From Exophiala sp. HKRS030 (lineage: Eukaryota > Ascomycota > Eurotiomycetes > Chaetothyriales > Herpotrichiellaceae): a stretch of 64,000 nucleotides of DNA. Position 1 is the first letter of the stretch; each line of letters opens with the position of its first letter. This document shows positions 1 to 11,408 of the stretch, in pieces. The notes beneath the pieces are model-generated. The model was not told the DNA's origin and did no database searches. It saw only the letters and a list, made by a program, of their open reading frames with translations. The stretch covers positions 4,774,001 through 4,838,000 of the forward strand of contig JAHWDD010000002.1 in the NCBI GenBank assembly GCA_023897205.1, given 5' to 3'. The position numbers were made by a program, and so were the translations under genes.

Positions 1-3000
1 GGTAGTAGCACTGACTCGTACTCAATGTTCGAGACCGGTGCTTCAAGTGTGTGCTCGATGTTGACCCAGACCAGATACTGGCATATTCATTCATACGTTC
101 TCCCACAATCTTTTGTGGAAAGAAGGGACGGAGATGACCCGTTATGGGAAAGACGGACCGAAGCAAGAACCATGAGAGAAGGGTTTCGTGGCAAGTGCGC
201 ACTGGCCATAGGAGAAACCAGAAGGTCGGGTGCTCCTTCCCACGCAATGACGTGCTTGCCCACCTAGGCACCTACGAGGTACTGTACACTACCTAGGTGA
301 GTTAGTAGGCACACCTCGTACGCCATAGAGGTGCCGTAGGTACTTAGGTACCAGAGATGTATCGCCTTTAGGTGCAATCGTAGAGCCACTGCAGCCAAAG
401 AACGCGGCAAAACTCAACACTTGACGGAGGAAGAGCAAAGTACCTGGTAGGTAGGTGCCTGGGTACCTTAGGTACATCCTTAGTAGTGGCGCAAGAGTTA
501 GAACTTCCAAGGAGTGGATCATGGGGCCGACGTCGGACGACAGTCGGGAAGTCGAGTTCCTGCCTGTTTGGTGCTGGCGGAACTCCGTAACCCTTCGTCG
601 TACCTTCTGAGTTTTGTGAACTTTGAGAATTTAGGCAGGAACCCACGGTTAATGGTTTTGGTTAGCGTGATCTCATATTCCACGCCGCACGTGCAAATGC
701 CTAGAATCACCACGTTTTTCCTCAACAAAGGCAAACACCTCGCTCGAACAACTTGCTCGCCATCACTCTAGCCGGAATACGATTGCAGCAGACTGAGAAA
801 TCTCTGACTCCCACCTGCCTGCCTCTGTGTGCGGCTCCTACCGATTAGGCCTGGTCACGACAAATCATGAGGGCCACAGAACTCGTCCGACACCTCCCAC
901 CACGGAGTTCGCTTGCTCATGCTAGACAACTCTTTCGTCCCGGAGTGACACTCACAGGCTCAATTTTACCCGAGCCTGCATGTCTGTCCTAGTCGAAGGC
1001 ATTCTGTGGTAAGATAACCGACGCCAACACATTTGGCACGATCATTGCTCGCCTGCTGCTTGATCACTTGTTGGATGGTAGGTCATGCCTCTCTCTTTTG
1101 TGTGGCATGATAAAAGATACACCTACCCATTATCTTAGCCAAGCGCGGGACTATCTACCGACCGACTCGGGGACTACCGCTAACCCATTATCGAGCAGCC
1201 GTGACCAACCGCTACTTCTCTCACCACCACGACCAACCACTACGCTGGAAGAAGTATGTCCAGAGTATATGTCCTAATAGTGTGGGTCACCTTGTTGCGC
1301 TCGGTTCCGGCCTTTGGTGTGCCAGACTATCTTGTCCGATGTGAATGGATGCTTGCGAACATTATGCAAATGCTCCCCGGCTTCCTTGGTCTGTCGCAGT
1401 CAGCGTCCCTTGCTGTGCCTGTCTTCCCGATATTGCACAATTTCAAGCGCGCGCAGAGCACACGAACACTGGATTTCCCAGAACTGTACGTTCTTTCGTT
1501 TCCACAACCTAGGCATTACTCTTCTTCCAGATACAATCCATCTCCATCGGCTCCAAGAACCACGTTTGTCAAGCTCGCTCATGTTGGACCAGCCAGCTAG
1601 GATTGTCCTTGCTGTCTAGCCTCTGATGGTCTGTCCCTGAGTTTGATGGTATTGACACTATCGATTGCGGTTACCTCTGCTGCATATTGACACTATCGAT
1701 TGCGGTTACCTCTACTGCACATTGTTCATGCTATCTCTGATCTATCCAAGCCTGTACTTGAAATCACCGTACCCATCACAGATCTCTAAGTTCTGACTAT
1801 TCAAATGGATCTCGAACCCTAGAACTGTACTTGGGATGACCGCAAGGTAAGGGAACATGCTTCTGACCACCAAGTACCGAGGGTGAACACGAATGCTAAT
1901 CCCGAAGCATGTAACCGATGACTGCGAAGTAGTCGGTATCAAAGACCAGATGGGCCTGTGCAACCTACCATGTACTGCCCATGAATACCACAATCAAAGG
2001 TGGGTTTGAAAAATCTTTCTTATTTTCATATCAGTGGGCTTTGGAGGTCAAGGGTCGCTTTTTTGGAAGCGCAAGCCGAAGTCCGCGAATTTGGGTAACT
2101 TCGACAAAGTTCATGCACGATTCTCATAGACAAAAACTGGTCCAACGGCCTTCATGCAGGCACTATACACGCCACGCGGTGGTTGGGACCAATTGACAGC
2201 ATGTCAAGGGATCCGAAGTCGCATTGTTCGGCGTCATATTGCATTCAGTAGTAACAAACCACAAGTCGGCCATGCTAGTCAGAATCATGATACATCTTAC
2301 GCGGAGCCTGTCATGTTGGTCACCGACCCTTGCATATAGTCTGGTTCGGGAGAGGCGCTTGTAAACCAGACTTCCAAAATCTTGGGTTTGAGCGACTGGC
2401 CGTGAGAGAACGAGAGGAGTCCTGTGAGAAACTCAACCTGCTTTTGTGGATCCTTGCCCAATCAAGACTTTCACTTCATTCAAAAATTCGGGCAGAAGGC
2501 GCCATGTAATATAGGGACACAAAATTCTCCTGCATGCGAACGTGTCATACTGATGGCCATCCGTTCTTCTCAGGACTTCGTGGCCGTCTGGATCTCGCCC
2601 ACATTGATAGGTGGTTCTCTTGGCTTTCCATGGTCTTCTCAACATGTGAAAACGTGGCGCTTGGCCGTTTGCCGCGAGTAAGACATGCGACAACACATTC
2701 AGGAATGGCACTCAACGACCATCAGAATTCAGGGCACCAAGTACATAGTTCAGGTGAAAAGTCTGCCGAGCCTGGCGAACACGTGGGAAGGACCAAGCGA
2801 GCTACGGCAAACGGAAGGCTTGAAAGAGATGGGTGTGATGGCACCCTGCCGTACCTGAAGCCAATCCTTCTTTTGCCTAGCAAGATGGCACCGGCTGCGG
2901 CATTTTCGGTGCCCAAGCGTTCAAGCTCCAATCGGCGAACTTTGGTACCTGACGGATTGACTGAGAACTTGTGAAGCTTACGGGTCCTGATCGAAGGCGG

Positions 3001-3728
3001 CTTGATGGGACCGGCAGAGGACCTGGCCTGCCAGGCAGGGCCATGAAGGGTGCCATGCAACCTTTTCCACCTGCATTAGCTCGACAACCTACAACTTGTT
3101 GGCGTTGCGCTCAGACCGTCATTCGATGACCGAGCTCGCCGAGGCACCAAGAAACAGAAATTGATCCACCGTGCCAACAAGGGGAAAACCGTACCTTGTA
3201 AGTCAACGTTTCAACCGTTTCTCGACCAGATAGTTGACTTTGGACCCATGATTGTCCTGCTGATACCCCGGTATTCAATATTCCAATGGCATACGGACTC
3301 AATCCGACGTCCGGCCCCACATCCTCCTTGTCCGTGGCGGACAGCGCTACTGCATCCGCGAAAATCTCTGAACGATGTAGATGGTATCCATCTTTTGCTG
3401 CATGGCGGTGGAATACAATCCTGAGCGCCTCCGCCTCGAGGTTTGTTTGTCGACTGGAAGACATGTCGTGTGCGGGCTTACTTAAATCATAATTGCCCTC
3501 TGTTATTAGTTTTCCTCTTTTCGCAACCATATTGTCAATCATTCCATTACCACTCTCCCTTTAACAAGACTCGAGCAGGTCTCTGAACAGCATCATTCCT
3601 TTGCTGTACGAACCTTTGTCGACTTGACTACCACACAGGACTCACTCCTTTAACGTCCAATTCTTATTCATTTGCTATCGTGTCCAAGTGACCGAACAGT
3701 CTATACGACAAACCAACCCACAAACAAA
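1..3728. other. Gene-poor left end, no confident gene
   Basis: I see no family-level coding signal on either strand here. The open frames are short, overlap on both strands and lack recognisable motifs. The first 500 bases carry many short palindrome-like elements built from CCTAGG, GGTACC and TAGGTAC, which also recur in other spacers of the window. A 35-bp tandem duplication lies at 1651-1720. The last few hundred bases before 3729 are pyrimidine- and CA-rich and presumably contain the promoter and 5' leader of the secreted protein gene. A minus-strand ORF at 3111-3542 is the only one with mildly protein-like composition, but it is not supported well enough to call. Confidence 0.5.
1651..1720. 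repeat. 35-bp tandem duplication
   Basis: Two head-to-tail copies of a 35-base unit beginning ATTGACACTATCGATTGCGG occupy 1651-1685 and 1686-1720. They differ at about two positions (G/A and T/C near the 3' end of the unit). No gene is affected. It looks like a simple recent local duplication. Confidence 0.9.
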
Positions 3729-4319
3729 ATGCAATTCAAGAACATCCTCACTGGCGCAGCCGTGCTGCTTGCCTCTGCTTCAACCGTCCATGCTGCAGGA
3801 ACCGCTCATGTCATCAACAACTGCGGTTTCCCTGTCTACTACGCCTCCGTTGGACAAAGTTATCACGCCGACATGCAACTGCTGCAGGGAAGCTATTCGG
3901 AAGCCTACAGTCAACCAGGTGTCGGGATTTCCATCAAGTTGGCCCCCAACTCTAGTTCAACTGGCGCCGTTTCCCAGTTTGAATTTACTTGGGCTAATGG
4001 CAAGATTGCCTACGATCTGTCCAACATTGATGGGTACCCATTCAGCGCCGGTGGCATGCAGGTTGTTCCTTCCAAGTTGAACGACGCTAGCAATCCTACC
4101 TGCACCATCGTTGATTGCCCTGCCGGCCAAGCATACTGTGATGCTGCTTATAACTTGCCCGATGATGTCCGCACAATGGTTTGTGATGAGAACACCGACC
4201 TCACCTTGACTCTCTGCCCAGGTGGAAGTCAAAAGCGAAGCATCGAAGTTCCAAAAGGTTCTCACATCCGCTATCGTGTACACGCTCGCCATTTCCTCCC
4301 AGAGGAGTCGGAACAGTAG
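3729..4319 (+). CDS. Secreted BYS1-domain (thaumatin-like) protein
   Basis: Single-exon gene for a 196-residue protein. The start is the ATG at 3729 (context ACAAAATG); an in-frame ATG at 3672 would put 19 polar residues ahead of the signal peptide and is less likely. Residues 1-22 form a signal peptide (short basic N-terminus, hydrophobic AAVLLASAS, cleavage near VHA-AG). The mature part opens with the NNCGFPVYY motif typical of BYS1 (Blastomyces yeast-phase-specific) and thaumatin-like fungal proteins, followed by a Gly/Ser/beta-rich body and a Cys-rich segment (TCTIVDC, AYCDAAYN, MVCDEN, TLCPGG) that should be disulfide-bonded. A KR dipeptide near the C-terminus could be a Kex2-type processing site. 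The family is extracellular; its biochemical role is not settled, so no function is assigned. Confidence 0.88.
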   Translation: MQFKNILTGAAVLLASASTVHAAGTAHVINNCGFPVYYASVGQSYHADMQLLQGSYSEAYSQPGVGISIKLAPNSSSTGAVSQFEFTWANGKIAYDLSNIDGYPFSAGGMQVVPSKLNDASNPTCTIVDCPAGQAYCDAAYNLPDDVRTMVCDENTDLTLTLCPGGSQKRSIEVPKGSHIRYRVHARHFLPEESEQ

Positions 4320-7028
4320 ACATATCGTCTTGCACCCAAACAATCAACGAATGCTATATCAAGCAATGACCAGTCATGACCTGTCCCTTTAAGCACAGCT
4401 AGTCCTGTCGCTACCATACTCCGAGAACCATTACGCTGCCTGCAAGAACATTCTTTACGTACCCGGCCCAAGAGTCGACACTTGGGCCTGGTCATTACCC
4501 CTACAGGACAGTTTCCGATCTCAACGATCAGCTAGACTCTACGTCAACATCCACACACTCAATTCTCCTCCCCGGTGACAGGTCTCACCATGGAATAACT
4601 TCACACTGGCATTTCAGCTTGGTTACAAGGTATCCAAAGCTACGTAGTAACGAAAGAGCTCAACAGCATCAAGCGAAACTTGATGAAATTTACGATGATA
4701 TATAGAGCAGCGGCGATGGTGGAACAGGCAATTTTTTCTTTTGTTCTTCATTTCTTCAATAGATACCGTGGAAAACGGAACGGAACGGAATCAAGCTCCC
4801 AATGGACATTCTTTCATGATGTCTTGCCCTGATGATCAAGAGGTCATCAGGGGACTTTATCGACATGAAAGTCATACGAGCCCTTGGACCTTTGAGGGTG
4901 CTGAGGGTTATGAAACTCGTTGACCATGTGCAGATGGTGGGAGGGATGAATTCAATCTTTTTACAGATATCAATTTAGGCACGGAATTTGCTTTACGATC
5001 CTTGCTTGCGCGAGTTTCGATAAACAACATACATAGACTTCGATTCTTGAATACACAATTAGGAGAAAACAATGGATTACAATTACCCTTCAAACACTTG
5101 TTTCGTTGCAAAATTCAACACATGCATGTTTTGATTGTAGTAAGCCGCTGAAGCATCGCACTCAAGACATTTCAGACGTACTGGAACAATGACAACCGTC
5201 AAAACCAAGCACTGCCACCAACGTCAGATACTTCGATTCTGACCGCTCTGACAGCATGGCCGACAGACCAATGCCAATGCTAGATACCACTAACTAAGTG
5301 ACCCGATAGCAAGCAACATCGATTCATTATATTGACACGACAAGTCCGGTCCCGATCCCGAGATAAGTCGCGCCACATCAATGAATCCTCATGTCAGCCT
5401 CTCCTTCGCCTTTGCACCTCAAGTGACAAGCCAAAAACACACCTGATGTCCTGTGTAACTAGTTAGTTAGTTAGTCAGACCCGATGACGAAGCCCCTAAT
5501 TACCCACACAAGCCTGTGTACGTATGTATGTCGACAGACTGTCGAGTCGTAAGCAAGTTGCAACACACGATACTAGTAATTTGCAGCAGGCGGCGCTGCG
5601 CCGCGTCCCCCTGGCCCCTGCAGATTGCCCAGCTACAGTACTTGAGTTAGCACATCGGGACTTTTTGGGGGGCACTCGGACCTCGTTTCCCCCCTTTTTG
5701 GAGCCATGCCCCTTTAATAACTTAGGAGGTAGCTTAGTTGGAATCCTTCCAGGTCCGGGCATTCACACTTCGGGTTTGAAACGCCCAGGCGGCACTTTTA
5801 CTTGCGGCCAGCATGCTTAGAGAGTAGCGTCGCCCACAATGTCGGGACTCGGGTGGACGAAGGGGGCTGGGGAGCCTTTCTTTGACGTTTGCTATCGCAT
5901 TCGGATCCATACAGATTGTACGGTACTTACGTACTCCCGCTACTCTGTGTGCAGAGTCCGCTCGTTATATCTTGGTCGGTTAAGGACCATAGTGATGTAT
6001 GTAGCTACGGAACTCCTATGCTTCGTACATAACGGAGTGCTTGATTTCCAGGTAGGCGACACGTGCCCACAGACGACAACGGTCTCGTCGGAAATGGAGG
6101 CTCCTCTCAGGCTTGCTGGAGGGCGGCCCAGCGGGCGGAAGCTGCGTCGTGGTTTGTATTGCACGGACTGGACACGCACGCGAGGTCCGACTGAAGGAGG
6201 TATATGTCGAATGCAATGAATCGGTGAAGCATTTCCGATGTTCGCAGCGTCGCAAAATACCAAATAATTATGCTACTCTCCCAAAGTGCACTACTTCATT
6301 GTACTTAGTAATTGAGGTTCTGTAAGCGAAGAGCTTCCGAGGACCGTACGGTTCTCGAAAGTAAGGCGAGAGCCTGAAAAAAGCACTTCTACGTATGTAC
6401 GGAGTATGTACAAAGACACCGTAAGAATTACTGACCGCCTAGGTAGCGCTACTCTTCGAATGCCCAGGGCCACGCGTAGAGGACTTACCGATATTGAAAA
6501 AGCCAACTAACTAGGGTAAGGGGCCACGGCGAGCAGACCTCCTCGACACGAAAGGCTGAGACGTCGACGGTGTTTCGAAACATACCAAAGACCTCCTGTG
6601 GCGCTGCCTCCTTGCTGGCCCCGAAAGCCTTGCTTTGCCGCCGGCCGAGGGGGCCGGATTGGCAAGGCGTGTCACATGTTAGATGGTAGCCACTGGCCTG
6701 GGCACAATGGGGGTATTGCGGCAAGGGGACGAGGAACATCAGAGGAAGAGAGTTATGCTGTGAAGTCTTCTTAGGTTGACTGCAATTGTGCTCTTGACTC
6801 GAAAGATTCTCACACTGAGAAACATTTGTGATTTTCAATGGGTAAGGGAATCTAGCCCTGCGAGTAGCCTTTTCCACACAGACAGACGCAAATACTACTA
6901 GTATTCGAGCAATTCCAAAGTACCGTGAGTACCTAGTTTGTACTATGGGTCAAAGTCAAAAATCGGTTCCCCCGGAAAGACGAGGGCTTTCAACGAGGCC
7001 AGACCTTACGATCTACATACAATTTGTT
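4320..7028. other. Gene-free spacer
   Basis: About 2.7 kb without a convincing gene on either strand. The first 400 bases are the likely 3' UTR and terminator zone of the upstream secreted protein gene. A TTAG tetranucleotide run (TAGTTAGTTAGTTAGT) occurs near 5460, and one copy of the recurrent TACGGAGTA motif is at 6398-6406. The longer open frames (for example minus 5940-6263 and 6485-6877) have no family motif and compete with open frames on the opposite strand. Confidence 0.5.
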
Positions 7029-8060
7029 TTAGTCTGCATGCACTCTGAGAATCTGAGCGCGTGAGAAACGAACTGTAGGATCAGCATAAAGATGCTTTCC
7101 TATTTGCCGGATGCTAATCGTGGCCCTGCCCGTCAAGGAATTCCACTCCACCAATCGTAGCATTTTCGCATCCTGACTGTTCAAAACGTTCCTGGCGATC
7201 GCTTGCCACTCGCGGCCTGACAAGTTTGACAGCCCGTACATCCCGCCGCAGGCGTTATGGTGGCTATTCAATATTTCGATATCCGTAAAACTGTCAAAAA
7301 ACCTGTCAAGAACATTTCGGGCGTCATCATCGCCATCAACCCGGGCTTGGGAAGTCGGATGCTTGTCCTACAAGTGGTGAATACTAAGTACTTATCTGAT
7401 CTGTTTTGTCGAATGATAAAGTAAGTAGCTCCCCAACCACGGATACCAAGATTCCTCTCGTAGACAGCTGCAAGTGGCAATAATGGCAGTCCAATGAACC
7501 TCGTCGCATTGGAAGAAAAATCCCTTGATGTGTGTCGCAAGGTTTCCGAAGACCTTGGTGTTTTTTTTTTCAAAGACAACCAGGATTTGGTACCCACGAC
7601 GATTACAGTACCAGGATATCTACTTCCTGGCCAATCCCAGCCGTCGTCTTTCGCAATTCCGATGCAACTTTTGACGAGGATAATGAATTGTCCATATGTA
7701 AATCCCATCACGGCTCTCACAGAGGTCTCCACACGCTCCATCCATGTCTTCTGCAAGGGTAAAATGTCCGAAGAAATCCAAGAATTCTTTTGCTAGTGCG
7801 CATTTTCTTGCGTTTCTGACAGCGTCTCCGAAGTTGGCATTGCGATTTTATAATGTGTACTTATCATCATGGGGTTCTTTTCGAGAGTTGTCGACCGGTA
7901 TTATTATCCTAGACTTCTAGGCTTTATCTATGCGCGTGTGTGCATGGAATATCTTACCTGTGTCGTCATGATTCCAAGAGCCTCGGACCTGAGACATGCA
8001 TATTCTGCAGCGGAATACCCATTCTCTTTGCCTTTTGTTGCCGTGCCATCGCATGCAGAT
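7029..8060 (-). pseudogene. Decayed protein-coding gene, family unknown
   Basis: Reading the minus strand in the frame that ends with TAA at 7029-7031 gives protein-like sequence back to at least about 7910, for example RNVLDRFFDSFTDIEIL, LSGREWQAIARNVLNSQD, FFFQCDEVHWTAIIATC and KCALAKEFLDFFGHFTLAED. The frame is interrupted by TAG 7368-7370, TAA 7392-7394, TAG 7620-7622 and TAA 7848-7850, with TAG 7917-7919 possibly part of an intron 3' end. All stops are TAG or TAA, which is what C-to-T change in CAG/CAA codons (CpA sites, as in repeat-induced point mutation) would give. Further coding-like sequence continues to about 8060. I do not recognise the family, and the 5' limit is approximate. 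A multi-exon functional gene with poorly visible introns is the alternative. Confidence 0.45.
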
Positions 8061-8329
8061 CAGCAGCCTCTAGGAAGGGCCCGCACCCTTACTGTCGTAA
8101 ACTGAGGTCCAAGTACTTAGTACTAGTACATATCGGAGAGTGTGAGTTTATGTTTTCTGGGGAGGGATCGTGGATGTGATAGCCGGCGAAGGGAGACTTT
8201 GCATCTCGCACCATTCTCGGTTCTAATCTATCTTGCGCTTCTCACGATCCTTACATTCGTCGTAGGAAATGCCGGTGGCTTGGCTAGTAATCATGACACC
8301 CATGATTGTTTAAGTGTCAGTAAATAATA

Positions 8330-9370
8330 GGTTGAAGAGCCATATTTACTAGTACAGTAAGGGTCAGATGCTCCTCGGCAGGGGCAAACCTACGGTCAAT
8401 ATTACCTCGTCGTAAACGCATATTTCTGGAGAACCTAAACTCTTTACGGAAGTCTTCGTGGCACGTTTCCTGCCAGTTTCTAAGGCGTAGGAAGCTAGTA
8501 GTTATACAATAATTTATAGTCTAGAATATAAAAATGGTAAGCACTACGCATGAATAATAGTTCGCGGTCCTAAAGAAAACAAGATCATATAGATGTGAGA
8601 AAAGGATACTAAGTATTAACAGAGCTTAATGAGTATTCGATTCTACTCGGTATACTAACCTCGATAAATCTAGAATATAGTATATATTACCACATACCGC
8701 AGTAGTTGATACTTATCTATTAATGTAACTCTACAGCAAACCTGCTAAATACTACTAATATAGCGGTGTCGAGTATTATAGTATTTGCTTTTATAGTCTA
8801 GGACCACCAAGAAGATAATGTTTTGTTACACTACATAGCGGGAAAGAAGGTAACTTATAGTAATAAATCTACATTTATCTCCCATACACTAAGTATCTCC
8901 CATAGTATTATACACCGTACCTGACTGAAAACACTCTTTAGATGGATATTAAAGTAGTGAGCGTTAAGTAGGCCTAGTATCGAATTGGTAACAGATTTGC
9001 TTAAAAATAAAAGGTTAGGCTTTGAAGAAATCCTCGCAGCCTTAGAGTCCTAAGGTAGCAGAATATACTAGGTACTAGCGATACCGGCATAATTGCTTTA
9101 TACTTGTACTACCATTATTACTTAATGTATAGAGGCTAAAGAAAGTTTTGTTAGCTCGACCAGAAGAAGCCCTCTAATATCAGAAACTGGAATGTACTAT
9201 GGCTAGTCACTACTTAGTAGTTACTAAGACTGATGCAAACTTAAGAAACGCCAATTCTTGTTGTCCTGATTGTCACATTGGATCCCGAATATTAATGTCC
9301 CCTGTGGTATTTTTTATAAGCAAGTTCAAATCTGTTTGAATAGCGGTAGGGTTTTGAGGAAGTAATGGGT
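8330..9370. other. AT-rich, TA-rich gene-free block (possible mutated relic)
   Basis: This kilobase is visibly more AT-rich than its neighbours, with many TAGTA, ATAGT, TATA and TTAGTA strings and no open frame of useful length on either strand. Both edges are abrupt against ordinary sequence and the MDR oxidoreductase gene downstream. The composition fits a transposon relic degraded by repeat-induced point mutation, but I recognise no terminal repeats and no reverse transcriptase or transposase motif, so the element type cannot be named. Confidence 0.35.
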
Positions 9371-9401
9371 AAGAAATCTCAGAGGGTATACTGGAAAGAC
9401 T

Positions 9402-10403
9402 TCAAGCAACCTTGACAACGACGGATCCCATTCCAGTTAAACTTGTCCAATCCCTATGAGCTGTTGCCACGTCGTCCAGCTCAAAAACTCTCTTGATCGG
9501 CACTTTGATTTTTCCTTCCAACACCAATGCAAAGAGCGTGTTCAAATTAGGCTTGAAGGAGCTTGAGGTTCGCGATATCCACCAGAAAGCTGCGGACTTG
9601 TGTGACCAGAACTTGAGATTTTGAGAAAGCATTTTCACAGTTGGCCAAAATATCGACCGAGCAGGACCTCCATTCAAAGTCTCGAGATTGGCTCCATAAG
9701 CAAACAATTTGCTTCTCTCGGTGTTGCTGAGGATCGAGTAGGATTCATCCCAGCTCTCAAAGGCAAGCGCGTCGAAGACCCCATGAACGCCGCCGATATC
9801 TTGCATTGCTTTGATCCATTTCTTGTCCGTGTATACGAATGGTGTTGCGCCTAGCTCTCTGATTGCCGCGTGGTTGCGTGCTGAAGCGGTGCCATAGACT
9901 TCTGCTCCCGCCAATTTGGCCAGCGACATCAATCCGTACCCCACGGCGCCACTCATGCCATGGATGAAAACCTTCTTGCCCTTCCAGTCTCTGTCACTGA
10001 GCATTCCGTAGGATGTGTTCCAGTCGAGGATGAGAGCGGTGGCCACCTTCAGGTCCAAACCCTCAGGGACAGGAACAAGATACTTCTCGGGCTGGTTCGA
10101 ATAGGTAGCTTCGGAATCGTAGACAGTTAGACATGCGACTAAATCTCCCACCTTGAATTTTGAGCTGTGTGGACCATTGGCATGCACTGTACCGACGAAG
10201 CAGTAACCGGGAGTCAAAGGAGCCGCCTTCTGAAGCGGATACCATCCAAGTCTCATGTTGATGTCAGCGCCCGCAAAGCCGCTATAAATGATCTTGACTT
10301 GGACATGATGTGCTGGTGGGTCTGGTAGAGTCGCGTTGACAATCTGAATAACCTCTGGGCCTCCAAATTTGGGGATGAGTACTTTCTTGATTTCGATAGG
10401 CAT
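9402..10403 (-). CDS. Zinc-independent MDR-family oxidoreductase (quinone reductase-like)
   Basis: Single-exon gene for a 333-residue medium-chain dehydrogenase/reductase. The start chosen is the ATG at 10403 (protein begins MPIEIKKVLIPKFGGPE), because the typical N-terminal beta-strand of the family follows at once; an upstream in-frame start would add 20 residues unlike the family. Residues about 1-120 are the GroES-like domain (GFAGADINMRLGWYP, then GYCFVGTVHANG and KVGDLVACL). A nucleotide-binding Rossmann segment follows (VFIHGMSGAVGYGLMSLAK, with the glycine motif as GMSGAVG). The C-terminus has the family's LDDVATAHRDW helix. The structural-zinc Cys cluster of alcohol dehydrogenases is absent, so this is probably an NADPH-dependent enone or quinone reductase. 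Substrate unknown; probably cytosolic. Confidence 0.88.
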   Translation of the reverse strand: MPIEIKKVLIPKFGGPEVIQIVNATLPDPPAHHVQVKIIYSGFAGADINMRLGWYPLQKAAPLTPGYCFVGTVHANGPHSSKFKVGDLVACLTVYDSEATYSNQPEKYLVPVPEGLDLKVATALILDWNTSYGMLSDRDWKGKKVFIHGMSGAVGYGLMSLAKLAGAEVYGTASARNHAAIRELGATPFVYTDKKWIKAMQDIGGVHGVFDALAFESWDESYSILSNTERSKLFAYGANLETLNGGPARSIFWPTVKMLSQNLKFWSHKSAAFWWISRTSSSFKPNLNTLFALVLEGKIKVPIKRVFELDDVATAHRDWTSLTGMGSVVVKVA

Positions 10404-11408
10404 TGTGATTGAAAAGTATTTGTGCTGTACAAAGGAGGACTGCGTTCGAGGATAGTTTCCCACAGGAGAGGCGCTGTATTATGTACTATTATGGAAGGTT
10501 TGCTTGGTGAGTGGTATGGGGTGATGATCTGAAGACCTACCGTCGCCTGACCATGAAGGCAGCCAGGCAATTATATACTTGCATCGCCAATTGGTCCACC
10601 GATGGAGGTGGTAATAAGCAGCCTTCTTCTCACGAAAAAGATTGAGACGGATAATCCAGCCAAGAGCATGTTTATCGTGACCTTGTGAAGCTCAAAGATG
10701 CGTGACCGACGGCAGAGGAGCGGCAATGGATAGATTATATGACTTGGCTTCAGAATTCGGATAAACTTCGAAAGCCTCCGATGTTCTATTATATAGGTCG
10801 ACGGGCCAATGTTGGTCCGTCGGCGAGTCACACACACCGTCTGGGCGCAGGTGTGGGGTGGGAGGCATTGGCAGAAACAGGTGACCAGGCGAGTGTATTG
10901 TTTGATATCCAGATTCCAGATCACCGCAGTCCACTCAACCGATAGGAGAAGGACTAGTCATACCTAGTAAACTTCCATGTAAGTCAAAATGAACAATTTT
11001 GTTTACCCCATGTGCCCCATGTTGACAGGCTTTCGAAAAGGTTGTTGCTAAGGATTGATGATGTCATACATATGCACTTGATGCTGTTGACTCTCGAGTA
11101 TTCACTGCTTACCACCTCCGATTGTTCCAATATACTCGTCAGCAACGACAAAGTCGAAGATGAAGAAGCTCGTTAGAGAGGCTGTGCGTGATGCACTGAT
11201 CCTTTCAGTTTTGGTGATTCTACCCATGCACTTCCTCGGGCCTGGTTGGACACCGCCTGTTTCAGAACAGAAGACCTTCGCTCAACAGCACCAGGTATCC
11301 TCTAATGAGACTCCATTGACCACTGCCAGGCCTGACCGGGACATCCCGATTTTGAGGGCATTTGAAGTAGAAAGAGCTTCGAAAAATCGCTGAATCCAAG
11401 ACATGTCG
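10404..11408. other. Spacer between two minus-strand genes
   Basis: About 1 kb separating the PARG-like gene (upstream on the minus strand) from the oxidoreductase gene. The part next to 10403 should hold the oxidoreductase promoter. The minus ORF at 10571-10924 and plus ORF at 11160-11393 have no motif support. If the PARG-like gene is read without correction of its frame, its C-terminus extends to 11282 inside this spacer. Confidence 0.5.

Noticed and set aside
1..500. TACCTAGGTA-type palindromes as a possible telomere or subtelomere mark
   Set aside because: No TTAGGG array is present and the same motifs occur in many internal spacers.
2534..3060. Overlapping plus (2534-2974) and minus (2722-3060) ORFs
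   Set aside because: They are mutual shadows with no recognisable domain and no supporting splice signals.
3111..3542. Minus-strand ORF of 143 codons divergent from the secreted protein gene
   Set aside because: Composition is mildly protein-like but there is no motif, and a competing plus-strand ORF overlaps it; not enough to call a gene.
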